Numbered from the stretch's first letter, positions 43,769 through 53,505 are shown. The stretch: 64,000 nt of DNA from Mucilaginibacter myungsuensis (GCF_015222005.1 NZ_JADFFL010000004.1:124001-188000); one strand, 5' to 3'. Made by a program: numbers and translations. The notes: generated by a model from the sequence alone, not told the origin.

Positions 43769-45486
43769 AAAATTCATTGAAGTACTCCAAACTTTGGCAG
43801 CAAAAACGCGACGAGTTAAAGATCGATGCCAACCCGGATATGGATTGGTCGGGTATGCAAGGTCTGTTGGATCAGCACATGCCGGTTACAACTCAAAGCG
43901 GCCCGACCGATGGCGGTAGTTCGGCTGGTTCAAGTGCAAGTTCAGGCGCATCTGCGGGAGCATCGGGCTTGGCTAAGTTAGGCGGCATAATTGGCCTTTC
44001 GACAGCAGTTGTAGCCGTGACGGTTTATGTGGCGTCGCATTTTATCGGCAGCACCTCTGATAAAAAAAGCAAGGACAGTTTAACCAGATCCGCTATCGAA
44101 CAGAAAGCATTGATGGACTCGACCAAGATCCTGACCGATACGCTATCTGAAAACTATCAGGCATTGACCGACTCGGCCGAGATGACCGCTGACGTTGATA
44201 GTATCGTAACGAACGGCCATACCGCGGCGAACTATAATAACAATGCAGAGAACTCAGCAAACAGCAAGGATCCGACGAGTATTGTTCCTGCAAACAACGC
44301 GGCTTCGTCAACATCAAAAAATAACACCATATCAAAGAACACTGCGTCGAGGACTGTTTCAGTTTCGAGGTCAGGTGCTGTCGTTAATAGCAGTGGACGA
44401 AAACTCGCTGCATCGGTCAATAACAAGTCCGGCATCAGCAAGAATGGTTCGGGCTATGTACCGAACAGGAGTGGCAGGAGTCAGGGCAGAAATGACAGAT
44501 CCGGGCGTGGAGCACAAGGGAATAATGGCGGTCGAAATAACAGCAGGATGCCGGCCGGAGGCGACAGATCATCAAAAGAAAGATCGCCTGATGGTAGGGT
44601 CAACAATATCGATGATAAAGCAAATACATCATATTCTTCGGTCAGGAACGATGCTAACGAGATAGCCACTGCGAACGACTGGTACGAGCGCACAATGCAG
44701 GCATTGTCGGTTAACAAATTTGCCGATGCTCAACATACCATTAAATCACCCGGCATGGGAGGATGGTCGCCGTTGACGGGGAACATCCGGAACATTGCTT
44801 TGCAAAACAAGATCAACCAAACCAAAAACCAAACAGCAGGCGAACCCAGCAATTTTGAATGGGGCATTTTGGCAGGGATCAATACTAATAGTAGTTTTAG
44901 TCGTAGGTTGATCGATACCAATGGGAACACCTCTTTACAGATCGACTTTTATGCAGGGCTTTATGGTACTTACTATTTTAAACCCAAGTGGGGTATCGGT
45001 GCGCAACTGTGGTTGTACAACCCGCAAAAGATCAGTGGCGGGTATGACCATGCTAACGGCAGCAAGGTAGATTCGGGTCAGTTGATCCGGGTGACCGACA
45101 GCCGCAAGGATTATTTTGTAACCCTGCCCATACAAGCCATTTACAAGGTGAACGACAATTTGAGTGTTAAGCTTGGACCGGTATTGAAATTCCCGATCAG
45201 TCAGACCAGCGGAGTTACCAGCCTCATTCCTGCCACCATCAGCCGGGATACCGCCTACTTCCGCAATACGATGGCTCAACTCAACGGCACTCGCTTAGAT
45301 CAAAAGATGAGCGTTGGTATTTCGGGCGGATTGCAGTATCAATATGGCAGGTTCAATATCCAGGCAAATTACTTGAAGAACCTGAGCGGATACAGTGTCA
45401 CGTCAGGCTATGGAAATTATAAGATGACAGACCCGGGATCGTTACATATTACTGTAGGCGTTAGGTTGAACCGGGCAAAAGAGTAA
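43765..45486 (+). CDS. Putative anti-sigma/outer-membrane beta-barrel fusion
   Basis: A 573-residue protein coupled to the ECF sigma gene. The N-terminal 70 residues are cytoplasmic-type (SKLWQQKRDELKIDANPDMD). A single transmembrane helix follows (about 74-92, LGGIIGLSTAVVAVTVYVAS), after a Ser/Gly-rich stretch. A long low-complexity Ser/Asn/Arg/Gly linker spans about 95-355, and a C-terminal beta-rich domain with alternating hydrophobic strands (FEWGILAGINTNSSF, then IDFYAGLYGTYYFKPKWGIG, ending in VGVRLNRAKE) fits an eight-stranded outer-membrane barrel. I infer one chain crossing the whole envelope that controls the sigma factor. Confidence 0.7.
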   Translation: MKNSLKYSKLWQQKRDELKIDANPDMDWSGMQGLLDQHMPVTTQSGPTDGGSSAGSSASSGASAGASGLAKLGGIIGLSTAVVAVTVYVASHFIGSTSDKKSKDSLTRSAIEQKALMDSTKILTDTLSENYQALTDSAEMTADVDSIVTNGHTAANYNNNAENSANSKDPTSIVPANNAASSTSKNNTISKNTASRTVSVSRSGAVVNSSGRKLAASVNNKSGISKNGSGYVPNRSGRSQGRNDRSGRGAQGNNGGRNNSRMPAGGDRSSKERSPDGRVNNIDDKANTSYSSVRNDANEIATANDWYERTMQALSVNKFADAQHTIKSPGMGGWSPLTGNIRNIALQNKINQTKNQTAGEPSNFEWGILAGINTNSSFSRRLIDTNGNTSLQIDFYAGLYGTYYFKPKWGIGAQLWLYNPQKISGGYDHANGSKVDSGQLIRVTDSRKDYFVTLPIQAIYKVNDNLSVKLGPVLKFPISQTSGVTSLIPATISRDTAYFRNTMAQLNGTRLDQKMSVGISGGLQYQYGRFNIQANYLKNLSGYSVTSGYGNYKMTDPGSLHITVGVRLNRAKE

Positions 45487-45494
45487 ATTTTCAG

Positions 45495-45527
45495 GCGGTA
45501 TCGTCTTAATGAGATGATACCGCTTTT
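45495..45527. terminator. Terminator between convergent genes
   Basis: GCGGTATCGTC and GATGATACCGC with 7-nt loop, then TTTT; it overlaps the 3' end of the exporter gene. Confidence 0.7.
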
Positions 45528-45835
45528 AAACCAACGATAGATCCGATCAGCGTCCCGATAAAGAAAAACCGCCAGAACGTGGCCGGATCTTTAAAGAAAA
45601 TGATGCCGGCTATCACCGTACCTACTGCCCCGATGCCTGTCCAAACCGCGTAAGCGGTACCTATCGGCAAGGTCTGTATCGCTTTGACTAACAGACCAAA
45701 ACTAATGGTGGCCGATACCAGGAAGCAAGCCAACCAAAAATACATCGTCGCGCCGCTGGTCTCTTTTACCTTGCCTAAACTAAAGGCAAAGGCCACCTCG
45801 AACAAACCTGCTACACACAAAATGATCCAATTCAT
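45506..45835 (-). CDS. sugE: SMR-family exporter, Gdx/SugE (guanidinium) type
   Basis: A 109-residue protein with four transmembrane helices. The essential Glu13 of SMR proteins is in AGLFEVAFAF. The phrase GTAYAVWTGIGAVGT is the signature of the family; the form resembles Gdx, which exports guanidinium, more than the multidrug EmrE. No guanidine riboswitch was recognised upstream. A single gene, 75 nt after the Crp-like gene on the same strand. Confidence 0.85.
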   Translation of the reverse strand: MNWIILCVAGLFEVAFAFSLGKVKETSGATMYFWLACFLVSATISFGLLVKAIQTLPIGTAYAVWTGIGAVGTVIAGIIFFKDPATFWRFFFIGTLIGSIVGLKAVSSH

Positions 45836-45910
45836 ATCCGTAAAAATCTACGGCGAAGATGAGGATATGAATGCCTCCGACTTTTTACAAATGTTAAAAA
45901 ATGCAGGAGT

Positions 45911-46474
45911 TTATTTAATATCCGCCCGGATACGGCTCAAACTTACTTGCGATATGCCAAGGTACGATGCGATGTAACCCAACTGCACCCGCTGCAGTAA
46001 GTTCGGGTCTGTTAGCAACAGATCTTGGTAACGCTCGGTAGCGGTTTTAAATTGCATGGATATCAGGCGCTCTTCTGTCTTTACCAATTCCCGCTCTATC
46101 AATTTGCGCCCCCAGTTGGCAATGTGGATATCGGTAGCGAATAAAGCCCGCAGATCCTCGGTGCGTATCTGGTATAATTCGCTATCGGCTAACAGTTCAA
46201 TATCCTCGTAACCTTTCTCATCGGCCACATAGCTTTTCATGGATAGCACCGCGTCGCCTTCACACCCGAACCAAAAGGTAACCTGCGCATCGACAGTATT
46301 GGCATAAGCCCTCACCAAACCTTTGCGGATGAAGTACAGGTACGGCTCTATTTTATCAGCTTTTAAAAGAACGTGTCCTTTGGGATAACTCACCAAAGTG
46401 GTGATGCTTGTTAGGGCATCGGAAGATGCGGCAGACATTGGTTGCAGGCGGGATATGATATCTTCTATTTGCAT
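45911..46474 (-). CDS. Crp/Fnr-family transcriptional regulator
   Basis: A 187-residue protein with an N-terminal cyclic-nucleotide-binding-like beta roll (PKGHVLLKADKIEPYLYFIRKGLVRAY) and a short C-terminal HTH (LLQRVQLGYIASYLGISQVSLSRIR). It lacks the iron-sulfur cysteines of Fnr, and no cAMP-specific Arg-Ser pair is obvious. The pattern is that of many short Bacteroidetes Crp-like regulators. Possible target: the adjacent exporter (inference). Confidence 0.88.
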   Translation of the reverse strand: MQIEDIISRLQPMSAASSDALTSITTLVSYPKGHVLLKADKIEPYLYFIRKGLVRAYANTVDAQVTFWFGCEGDAVLSMKSYVADEKGYEDIELLADSELYQIRTEDLRALFATDIHIANWGRKLIERELVKTEERLISMQFKTATERYQDLLLTDPNLLQRVQLGYIASYLGISQVSLSRIRADIK

Positions 46475-46614
46475 TTGGATGCTGATGGTAGCACTGCAAA
46501 TCTACACAGATCAGGATCCTATTTCGCGGGACAGTTTCATAAGACCCAAATTTGCCCCCTGTAGCACAATGGCATTTACCCCCGTAAAGCCATTAAACCA
46601 AATTAAAAACCTGT

Positions 46615-47622
46615 ATGAAGAACAAACTATTACTTTTTGCTTTACTGATCCTTGCCACCTTTAGCGCCTGCCGCAAAAACACAGGAGGAGAAATTAATGT
46701 AGACTACTGGCCGAAAATAAGGCACCTTACCATGGACAGCCTGAAAACATTAACCACCAACATACCCAAGGCTGATTACTATGACCTGACCTTTACCGAC
46801 AGCCTAACGGGTTACGCCGTCACCACAGGCGCCATCATCAAAACTATCAACGGTGGCCTTAGCTGGACATCTATTCCCTCACCTGCAAATGTTCCGCTTA
46901 AACGCGTCCAGTTTACCGACAGCCAGACGGGATACATTGCAGGCGGCATAGGCAACGCCGGGATCCTGCTTAAAACAACCAATGCCGGCCAGACCTGGAC
47001 CGTCATTAATTTTGGCACTACCGAACCGCTTACGGGCATGTATTTCATCAGCAATACTACTGGATTCATCATTGGCGATAACCTTTTCAGCAAGACGACC
47101 GACGGTGGCCAAACCTGGACCAGTGTTAAAGAAGCCGGCGCGAACGGCTTTCACGATATCCGTTTTAAAAATGCTCAGACCGGTATTGCTACAGCGGCCA
47201 AAGGCATGTACTTTAAAACCACCAACGGCGGCAATACCTGGCTAAAAGTGCAGACCACAACTACCAATAACCTGGGCAACGTTTACTTTACACCAGAGCG
47301 GACGCTGATCAATAAGTCGGCCGATACGCTGATCAATGTGGATGCCAACATGGCTATCACCAAGATCGATCCCGCCATTTTTAAACTACATTTTGTGAAC
47401 GATAACGACGCGGTAGGCATCGGCAATAAATTCGGGACCGGCTTTTGGCCTAACGGGATGGTCTTTGTGACCAACCGAAGTTCGTGGACAACGTATCAAA
47501 TGAAAGGGTTTGAGCCATCTCAGGTATTCAACTTCACCTCCATAGCCGCCATGAACGATTATAAGATCATGATCATCGGCACAGGCTTGAATGACACCAA
47601 AGTGATGACGATCAATAGGTAG
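46615..47622 (+). CDS. YCF48/BNR-repeat beta-propeller lipoprotein
   Basis: A 335-residue lipoprotein with lipobox TFSAC. The mature part has repeated BNR/YCF48-type blades: GAIIKTINGGLSWTSIPSP, GILLKTTNAGQTWTVINFG, LFSKTTDGGQTWTSVKEAG and GMYFKTTNGGNTWLKVQTT, then weaker blades. Aspartate-box-like TxGGxxW motifs fit a six- or seven-bladed propeller. In Bacteroidetes such proteins are surface or periplasmic and of unknown ligand. Confidence 0.85.
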   Translation: MKNKLLLFALLILATFSACRKNTGGEINVDYWPKIRHLTMDSLKTLTTNIPKADYYDLTFTDSLTGYAVTTGAIIKTINGGLSWTSIPSPANVPLKRVQFTDSQTGYIAGGIGNAGILLKTTNAGQTWTVINFGTTEPLTGMYFISNTTGFIIGDNLFSKTTDGGQTWTSVKEAGANGFHDIRFKNAQTGIATAAKGMYFKTTNGGNTWLKVQTTTTNNLGNVYFTPERTLINKSADTLINVDANMAITKIDPAIFKLHFVNDNDAVGIGNKFGTGFWPNGMVFVTNRSSWTTYQMKGFEPSQVFNFTSIAAMNDYKIMIIGTGLNDTKVMTINR

Positions 47623-47674
47623 ATACAAAGATATCTAATTCTTTATTAATTAAAGAATTTTCTGTAAAATATTC

Positions 47675-47800
47675 AAATCCCTCCTTGGGAAGGGGTGGGC
47701 AAGGTTTGAGCGGTAGCAGGGAGGGGTTCGCGACGATAAATAACGACGCCCCCCTCCCCGTCGCCTTGCACTCACCGCCTTGCCCCTCCCAATTGTTAAC
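47675..47800. repeat. GC-rich imperfect inverted repeat element
   Basis: CTCCTTGGGAAGGGGTGGGC at the left and GCCTTGCCCCTCCCAATTG at the right are roughly inverted. The centre has pyrimidine-rich tracts such as CGCCCCCCTCCCCG. Looks like a dispersed non-coding element of about 125 bp. Confidence 0.5.
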
Positions 47801-47839
47801 ATGTGGAATACTCGCTCCGCTTTAATTCGCTTCAATTAT

Positions 47840-47847
47840 TATTTTTG
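47840..47847 (+). promoter_or_regulatory. -7 promoter box of parE
   Basis: TATTTTTG, exact TAnnTTTG match, 38 nt before the ATG. Directly after it lies a hairpin GGCACA-ATTG-TGTGCC (47853-47868) at the expected transcript 5' end. Confidence 0.65.
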
Positions 47848-47885
47848 CCAAAAGGCACAATTGTGTGCCCTAACCAGCGATACAC

Positions 47886-49778
47886 ATGGCAGATCAGGTA
47901 GAATATTCAGATGACAGCATACGGTCCTTAGACTGGAAGGAACACATCAGGCTTAGGCCGGGTATGTACATTGGTAAATTGGGCGACGGCTCGGCTTACG
48001 ATGATGGTATATACGTGTTACTGAAGGAAATAGTGGATAACTCGATAGATGAGTTTGTGATGGGGGCAGGCCGTACCATTGATATCAACATGAGCGACCA
48101 CAAGGTTGCCGTGCGCGATTATGGCCGTGGTATCCCGCTGGGTAAGGTGATCGATTGCGTATCCAAGATAAATACCGGTGGCAAGTATGACAGTAAGGCC
48201 TTCCAGAAATCGGTCGGTCTGAATGGTGTGGGTACCAAGGCGGTAAATGCTTTGAGTGCTTCGTTCACCGTACAATCCTACCGCGATAACCGCACCAAGG
48301 TTGCCGAATTTGCCAAAGGTGAACTGATCCGCGATGACGCCGAAAAAGAGACCACACAACGTAACGGCACAGCGATCAACTTTTTCCCGGATGAGACCAT
48401 CTTCCGTAACTACCACTTCCGCCCGGAGTTTGTAGAGAATATGATCTGGAACTACGTATTCCTGAACTCGGGCTTAACCGTGAATTTCAATGGACAGAAG
48501 TTCTTATCAGAACGTGGCCTGTATGATCTGCTGACCAAGAACACCACTGCCGAAAATCTGCGCTACCCGATCATCCACCTGAAAGGACCGGATATCGAAA
48601 TAGCCATGACCCACGGCCAGCAATATGGCGAGGAATATTACTCTTTTGTCAACGGTCAGCATACTACGCAGGGCGGTACGCACCAGGCAGCCTTCCGCGA
48701 GGCGGTGGTGAAGACGGTGCGCGAGTTTTTTGATAAGGATTATGATGCGTCGGATATCCGTGCCTCGATCGTGGCAGCTATAGCCATTAAAGTGCAAGAG
48801 CCGGTATTCGAGTCGCAGACCAAAACCAAATTAGGTTCGCAGAACGTTGGTCCAGATGGGCCATCGGTACGTACCTTCATCGGCGATTTTGTGAAGAAAG
48901 CGCTGGATGACTACCTGCATAAAAACTCAGCGGTTGCAGAGGCGTTGAAAGCCCGTATCCTGCAATCAGAGCGTGAGCGTAAGGATATTGCCGGCATTAA
49001 AAAACTGGCCAACGAGCGTGCGAAAAAAGCATCCTTGCACAACCGTAAACTGCGCGATTGCAAATTGCATTTTGAGGACAGCCACGAGCGTCGTCAGGAT
49101 ACTACGCTATTCATCACCGAGGGTGACTCGGCCAGCGGATCGATCACCAAATCGCGCGATGTGATGACCCAGGCCGTATTCAGCTTGAAGGGTAAACCAT
49201 TGAACTGCTTTGGCCTGACCAAGAAAGTAGTTTACGAGAACGAAGAATTTAACCTGTTACAACACGCCCTGAATATTGAGGACGGCATAGAGAACCTGCG
49301 CTACAACAACGTAGTAATAGCTACCGATGCCGATGTGGACGGTATGCACATCCGTTTGCTGTTGATGACCTTCTTTTTGCAATTCTTCCCTGATCTGGTG
49401 AAGGCCGGTCACGTGTTCATCCTGCAAACGCCGCTGTTCCGCGTCCGCAATAAAAAAGAGACCGTTTATTGCTACAGCGACGAAGAACGTGTGAACGCCA
49501 TCAACCGCTTAGGTGTTAAACCCGAAATAACCCGATTTAAAGGTTTAGGCGAGATATCACCCGAGGAATTCGGCCTGTTCATAGGTAAAGACATGCGCCT
49601 TGACCCGGTGATCCTGCGCGATGCCAACGTAAAAGGCCTGCTGGAATACTTTATGGGTAAGAACACGCCAACTCGTCAGCAGCATATCATCGGTAACTTG
49701 AGGGTGGAGAAGGATGACGAGACGGTTAACCCGACAATTGCTGTAGCTGAGGATGTGGTTTTGCCGGTGGCGGTGTGA
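47886..49778 (+). CDS. parE: DNA topoisomerase IV subunit B
   Basis: A 630-residue GHKL ATPase with the N-box [22 protein letters not shown], and the transducer segment [11 protein letters not shown]. The TOPRIM domain begins at EGDSASG (near residue 412) with [10 protein letters not shown]. It pairs with ParC (32797-35532) to decatenate chromosomes. GyrB is the alternative; the short C-terminus after PTRQQHI fits ParE. Ends with a hairpin (49794-49826). Confidence 0.93.
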   Translation: MADQVEYSDDSIRSLDWKEHIRLRPGMYIGKLGDGSAYDDGIYVLLKEIVDNSIDEFVMGAGRTIDINMSDHKVAVRDYGRGIPLGKVIDCVSKINTGGKYDSKAFQKSVGLNGVGTKAVNALSASFTVQSYRDNRTKVAEFAKGELIRDDAEKETTQRNGTAINFFPDETIFRNYHFRPEFVENMIWNYVFLNSGLTVNFNGQKFLSERGLYDLLTKNTTAENLRYPIIHLKGPDIEIAMTHGQQYGEEYYSFVNGQHTTQGGTHQAAFREAVVKTVREFFDKDYDASDIRASIVAAIAIKVQEPVFESQTKTKLGSQNVGPDGPSVRTFIGDFVKKALDDYLHKNSAVAEALKARILQSERERKDIAGIKKLANERAKKASLHNRKLRDCKLHFEDSHERRQDTTLFITEGDSASGSITKSRDVMTQAVFSLKGKPLNCFGLTKKVVYENEEFNLLQHALNIEDGIENLRYNNVVIATDADVDGMHIRLLLMTFFLQFFPDLVKAGHVFILQTPLFRVRNKKETVYCYSDEERVNAINRLGVKPEITRFKGLGEISPEEFGLFIGKDMRLDPVILRDANVKGLLEYFMGKNTPTRQQHIIGNLRVEKDDETVNPTIAVAEDVVLPVAV

Positions 49779-49793
49779 TAAACAATTGCGATC

Positions 49794-49826
49794 AGACTTA
49801 CGAAGTTTTTAATACTTCGTAAGTCT
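49794..49826 (+). terminator. Hairpin after parE
   Basis: AGACTTACGAAGT, TTTTAAT, ACTTCGTAAGTCT: 13-bp perfect stem, followed by a pyrimidine-rich but not pure T tract. Confidence 0.65.
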
Positions 49827-49902
49827 TCCCCTCCCACTTTCCGATATTCTCAACTTTCTTCCCATCAAAATCACCTCATTGTTGTTTAAACCGATATTAT
49901 AC

Positions 49903-49910
49903 TATATTTA
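49903..49910 (+). promoter_or_regulatory. -7-like box of xdhC-mocA
   Basis: TATATTTA, 7 of 8 match, 16 nt before the ATG at 49927. Confidence 0.45.
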
Positions 49911-49926
49911 CGGTTAACAACAGCCC

Positions 49927-51081
49927 ATGTCCGAACTACAACCCCTTCTTGCCGCCTATGATGCCGAACGTAAGTTGGGCAGGCCATGTGCCTTAGCCAC
50001 GGTAGTGGAGGTTAACGGCTCGGCTTATCGCCGACCGGGTGCAAGGATGTTGATCACTAACGACGGTCAACTAAACGGCACCATCAGCGGGGGTTGTTTG
50101 GAAGGCGATGCCCGTCGTCGCGCGCAACAGGTGATGTTCCGTGGTAAGCCGGAGATCGTTGTTTACGATAGCACCGATATTGAGGAAGACCTGGAACACG
50201 GCGCGCAACTTGGCTGCCAAGGCCAGATATTTATCCTACTTGAGCCGATCGACTTTAATGATGAGCATAATCCCTTAGAGTTACTTCGAGAGGTATTTTT
50301 GTTGCAACAACCATCTCTGTTGGCTACTGTGCTTAAAAGCGATAGTCCGGATATTGCCCGCACCGGTGACCGTGCGTTGCTACTGAACGATGGCAGCATC
50401 AAAAACAATGCTCTTGATCAAACATTCGGCAACAACCATCTGATACCGGATATGGCGGAAGTTTTGGCAGATGGCATATCTGAGGTTAAGGACTATAGAT
50501 ATGCCGGCAGTCATGTCCGAGTATTTTTAGAGCTGATCAAACCCTCCCCTATCCTGACCATTTACGGAGCCGGTAATGATGCCCAGCCGTTGGTGCAACT
50601 GGCCGTCCGTTTAGGATGGCGGGTGAGCGTGGTGGATGGTCGCCCGCAATTGGTGACCGAACATCGCTTCCCCGGAGCGGAGTGGGTACAAGTAGCCCGG
50701 TTAGAGGAACTGCCGCAACATGTCATCCCGCAAGGGTTGGCGGTTTTAATGAGCCATAATTATTTTTACGACATGGCGGTGTTGCAACAATTGAGTATGT
50801 TGCAGGATATTAGCTACATTGGCATCCTTGGTCCGCGTAAAAAGACCGACCGGATATTGGGCGAATTGGAGCAGCAAGGCATTAACACCGCCGTGCTCGA
50901 CGAGCGCATTTACAGTCCGATCGGCCTGGACATTGGCGGCGAGAACGCCGATGAGATAGCCCTGAGCATTATGGCCGAATTGCAGGCCGTACGTAATGGT
51001 TTTAAAGGCGGATCGTTAAGGGACCTGAAAGCCCCGATACATAACCGCGACCTAAATATTAAGGCACTAACAAATGGATAA
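49927..51081 (+). CDS. XdhC-family molybdoenzyme maturation protein
   Basis: A 384-residue protein with the XdhC/CoxI N-terminal domain (GRPCALATVVEVNGSAYRRPG, GTISGGCLEGD, LGCQGQIFILLEP) and a C-terminal Rossmann domain (LTIYGAGNDAQPLVQLAVRLG, then SHNYFYDMAVL, YIGILGPRKKTDRIL). XdhC binds the molybdenum cofactor, helps its sulfuration, and delivers it to xanthine dehydrogenase-family enzymes. The next gene, overlapping by 8 nt, is a MocA-type cytidylyltransferase, so the two act together. No molybdoenzyme gene is in the window. Confidence 0.9.
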   Translation: MSELQPLLAAYDAERKLGRPCALATVVEVNGSAYRRPGARMLITNDGQLNGTISGGCLEGDARRRAQQVMFRGKPEIVVYDSTDIEEDLEHGAQLGCQGQIFILLEPIDFNDEHNPLELLREVFLLQQPSLLATVLKSDSPDIARTGDRALLLNDGSIKNNALDQTFGNNHLIPDMAEVLADGISEVKDYRYAGSHVRVFLELIKPSPILTIYGAGNDAQPLVQLAVRLGWRVSVVDGRPQLVTEHRFPGAEWVQVARLEELPQHVIPQGLAVLMSHNYFYDMAVLQQLSMLQDISYIGILGPRKKTDRILGELEQQGINTAVLDERIYSPIGLDIGGENADEIALSIMAELQAVRNGFKGGSLRDLKAPIHNRDLNIKALTNG

Positions 51082-51667
51082 TAACATCGGTATCATCATC
51101 CTGGCGGCCGGAAGTTCGAGCCGCATGGGCGAGCCCAAGCAGTTTTTACAGTACAAAGGCAAGTCGCTGCTGCGCCATGCGGTCGAGACCGCCTCGGCTA
51201 TACGCCGCAAAGGCCCGATCATTGTAGTGACCGGCGCCCTGCACGACGAACTTTTTAAAGAATGCGCCGGCCTGCAGGTTGGCGTTGCCCATAATACCAA
51301 CTGGCAAACCGGCATATCCTCGTCTATCCATACCGGCTTGCGTGCCCTGGCCCGCTCCTATCCCGATGTAAAGGGCGCTTTGGTATTGCTGTGCGATCAA
51401 CCACTGATCACCAGTGCCCATTTGGATAACCTGACCGACATCTTTGCCCATAAAGGTTATCAAAGCATTGTCGCCACCTCATTTGCCGATACGGTAGGCT
51501 CACCTGCCATTTTCGGTCGCGAGATGTTCGAGCGGATCTATCAACTCAAAGGCGATAAAGGTGCACGCCAGATCCTGTTAGAACCGGATGTTAAACTGGC
51601 GACCGTGCCATTTAAACCGGCGGCTATAGATATCGATACCAAGGAAGACTACGAAGGATTGAAGTAA
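51074..51667 (+). CDS. mocA: MocA-type molybdenum cofactor nucleotidyltransferase
   Basis: A 197-residue NTP-transferase: IIILAAGSSSRMGEPKQFL is the nucleotide-binding signature, and VLLCDQPLI has the metal-binding Asp. MocA makes molybdopterin cytosine dinucleotide. It overlaps xdhC by 8 nt. The exact nucleotide specificity (CTP versus GTP) cannot be read here; the XdhC partner favours the cytosine form. Confidence 0.88.
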   Translation: MDNNIGIIILAAGSSSRMGEPKQFLQYKGKSLLRHAVETASAIRRKGPIIVVTGALHDELFKECAGLQVGVAHNTNWQTGISSSIHTGLRALARSYPDVKGALVLLCDQPLITSAHLDNLTDIFAHKGYQSIVATSFADTVGSPAIFGREMFERIYQLKGDKGARQILLEPDVKLATVPFKPAAIDIDTKEDYEGLK

Positions 51668-51705
51668 TGTGCAGATTCTTTAAAAGTGTTAGATAGGGAT
51701 CGTAT

Positions 51706-52002
51706 ATGAGCCAACCGGAACCCCTACCAACTTTACATTACAACTTTGATATTTCACGCTACGAAGACGAACTGGCGATATGGGGATATTGCGATAACGT
51801 CGTCGGGGGGTTACCTGACGGAAATTCTTATCAGGTCTGTTTTTATAACGCGATGAGATTATCAATGGAAGTGGCCGACAAAAAATTTATCGCCATCCCG
51901 AATATGATCGTGGTATCAGCCCTAAAAAGAGCGCAGATGGAAAATGCTGTCAACGAAGCTTGGGAAAGCGGCTTTTTTGACGAACTAAAGCCGATCAATT
52001 AG
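51706..52002 (+). CDS. Hypothetical small protein
   Basis: A 98-residue soluble protein, with LHYNFDISRYEDELAIWGYCDN and a helical C-terminus (VSALKRAQMENAVNEAWESGF). No signal peptide or named family. It follows mocA by 38 nt on the same strand and may be co-transcribed by chance. Probably real because of its clean start (ATG with a GTATATG context) and regular codon use. Confidence 0.5.
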   Translation: MSQPEPLPTLHYNFDISRYEDELAIWGYCDNVVGGLPDGNSYQVCFYNAMRLSMEVADKKFIAIPNMIVVSALKRAQMENAVNEAWESGFFDELKPIN

Positions 52003-52042
52003 CGGTTGGTAGCGTCATCGGCCATTTCGCATTTCTCAAAGT

Positions 52043-53503
52043 TCAATTGGCCAAATTCCACAGTGTTAAAAAGGCAAGTTGTGTTTGCCGTTTCAAGAGC
52101 GGATAGTTGATCTTGTCAGGCGTGTCGGTCACTTGATGATAATCGCGCGAGAAACCACAATCTATCCTGATGAAAGGCACCCCCTTAATGTGGAAGGGAT
52201 ATTGGTCTGAACCGAGTAACCGACGGCGCTCATACCGCGGATCTTCATAGTATTTATCCAACACCAATTTTGGGATCACTTCATTTGCCTTGTACAAGGC
52301 ATTACGTAACCCTCGCTTCACGCTGTCCTTCACTAAGATGTAGGCGTAGTTAACACTATCCTTCGACTTGTTGCCATGCAAAGTATCCGTCCTGCCTAAC
52401 TGGTCAATATTCAATATCGCATGCGTTTTACTCAAGGGCAGAAGCGGATGATCGGCGTACCATTGCGCCCCCAACAATCCCCGCTCCTCGCCGGTGAAGG
52501 ACGCAAAGATAATGGTTCGCTTGGGTCGTAAGCCTTGCTTGGCTGCTTTGTTAAGCATCGTAGCTATCTGCATAATGGCCGCTACCCCACTGGCATTATC
52601 CACCGCGCCGTAATTGATCTCGTCTCCCTTGGGGCCGTCATGATCGTGATGAGCGGATAGAATAATGGCAGGCAGCTTAGAATCAGTCCCTTTCAATACA
52701 CCGATCACGTTAGGCGCTTGCTCCGGTTTGTAAGTGATATCTACCGACAGATCAATGCCTGACTTGAGATCTGCATAATGCTTTCCGGGAGTAGTATTAG
52801 TTAAGCCTGTACTCAGCAATTCGTCAAACCGCTCGGGTGTAAGGTACAGATTCGGCAGTATCTGTTCTTCAGGTTCAAAATAAAAAGGCAATTTGTACTT
52901 GGGCAGATAGGCCGTGCTCTTTTGCTCTTCGACACGGTCTATGATACCCGGGCTACCGAAGACCAGTACTTTAGCATCCGCCGCTTTTAGCTTTTTCATC
53001 AAGGCATTTACGGCCTGTTCGGTATTTCGCTGAAATAGCCCAAGATCAATTACCACGGCTTTTCCGCTAACATTCATGGCTAGGATATCTTTCATAAAAG
53101 CGGCCGCGTCGGTATGGTCGGTAACCACTACGCCTGCATTTTTTAAACTGATCGGTTTGAAAGGGAACAATTCCCAACCATCTAATTGCTGACGGACCTT
53201 GGTGCCGATGGTCAACGATGCGTTGTCGTACTGTCGTTGCACGGTGATAGCCTGCAGATATGATCTGCCACCATCATACGCGCCGGCAATGCCTTCCTTC
53301 TTAAACCTATCGATAATGAACAACGACGCCAGTGTATCCTCATGGCTACCCATCAGCCTGCCCTTCATTTCCTTACTGGCTAAGTGGTACAGGCTGGCCT
53401 TCAGATCGGCTTCAGAGCATTCAGTCGCGATCTTTTTGATAGGCTTTTGTTGGGCGTCACAACCAACATTCAAGAATAGCAGTACAGCGAACAGGTAACG
53501 CAT
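52043..53503 (-). CDS. M28-family metallopeptidase, secreted
   Basis: A 486-residue lipoprotein-like protein (lipobox NVGC). The M28 zinc site is readable: SAHHDHDGPKG (His/Asp ligands), GAVDNASGVAA (bridging Asp), FTGEERGLLGA (catalytic Glu and Glu ligand) and a later Asp in ILNIDQLGR. A PA insert lies before the catalytic part. It should be an aminopeptidase acting in the periplasm or on the cell surface. It starts 2 nt after the stop of the preceding gene on the same strand, so an operon is likely. Confidence 0.92.
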   Translation of the reverse strand: MRYLFAVLLFLNVGCDAQQKPIKKIATECSEADLKASLYHLASKEMKGRLMGSHEDTLASLFIIDRFKKEGIAGAYDGGRSYLQAITVQRQYDNASLTIGTKVRQQLDGWELFPFKPISLKNAGVVVTDHTDAAAFMKDILAMNVSGKAVVIDLGLFQRNTEQAVNALMKKLKAADAKVLVFGSPGIIDRVEEQKSTAYLPKYKLPFYFEPEEQILPNLYLTPERFDELLSTGLTNTTPGKHYADLKSGIDLSVDITYKPEQAPNVIGVLKGTDSKLPAIILSAHHDHDGPKGDEINYGAVDNASGVAAIMQIATMLNKAAKQGLRPKRTIIFASFTGEERGLLGAQWYADHPLLPLSKTHAILNIDQLGRTDTLHGNKSKDSVNYAYILVKDSVKRGLRNALYKANEVIPKLVLDKYYEDPRYERRRLLGSDQYPFHIKGVPFIRIDCGFSRDYHQVTDTPDKINYPLLKRQTQLAFLTLWNLAN

Positions 53504-53505
53504 AC

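Noticed and set aside
44093-44441. Antisense frames across the low-complexity linker
   Set aside because: Biased base composition of the linker produces long chance frames.
44243-44665. 140-codon frame within the beta-barrel fusion gene
   Set aside because: Alternative frame of the low-complexity linker; the real gene has coupled start and conserved domains.
45836-45910. Possible guanidine riboswitch before the Gdx-type exporter
   Set aside because: The gap is only 75 nt and lacks the guanidine-I conserved blocks; only a small CCGTA/TACGG hairpin is seen.
32797-49778. Split parC and parE as an unusual arrangement
   Set aside because: Separate loci for the two subunits are seen in several lineages, so distance alone is not notable.
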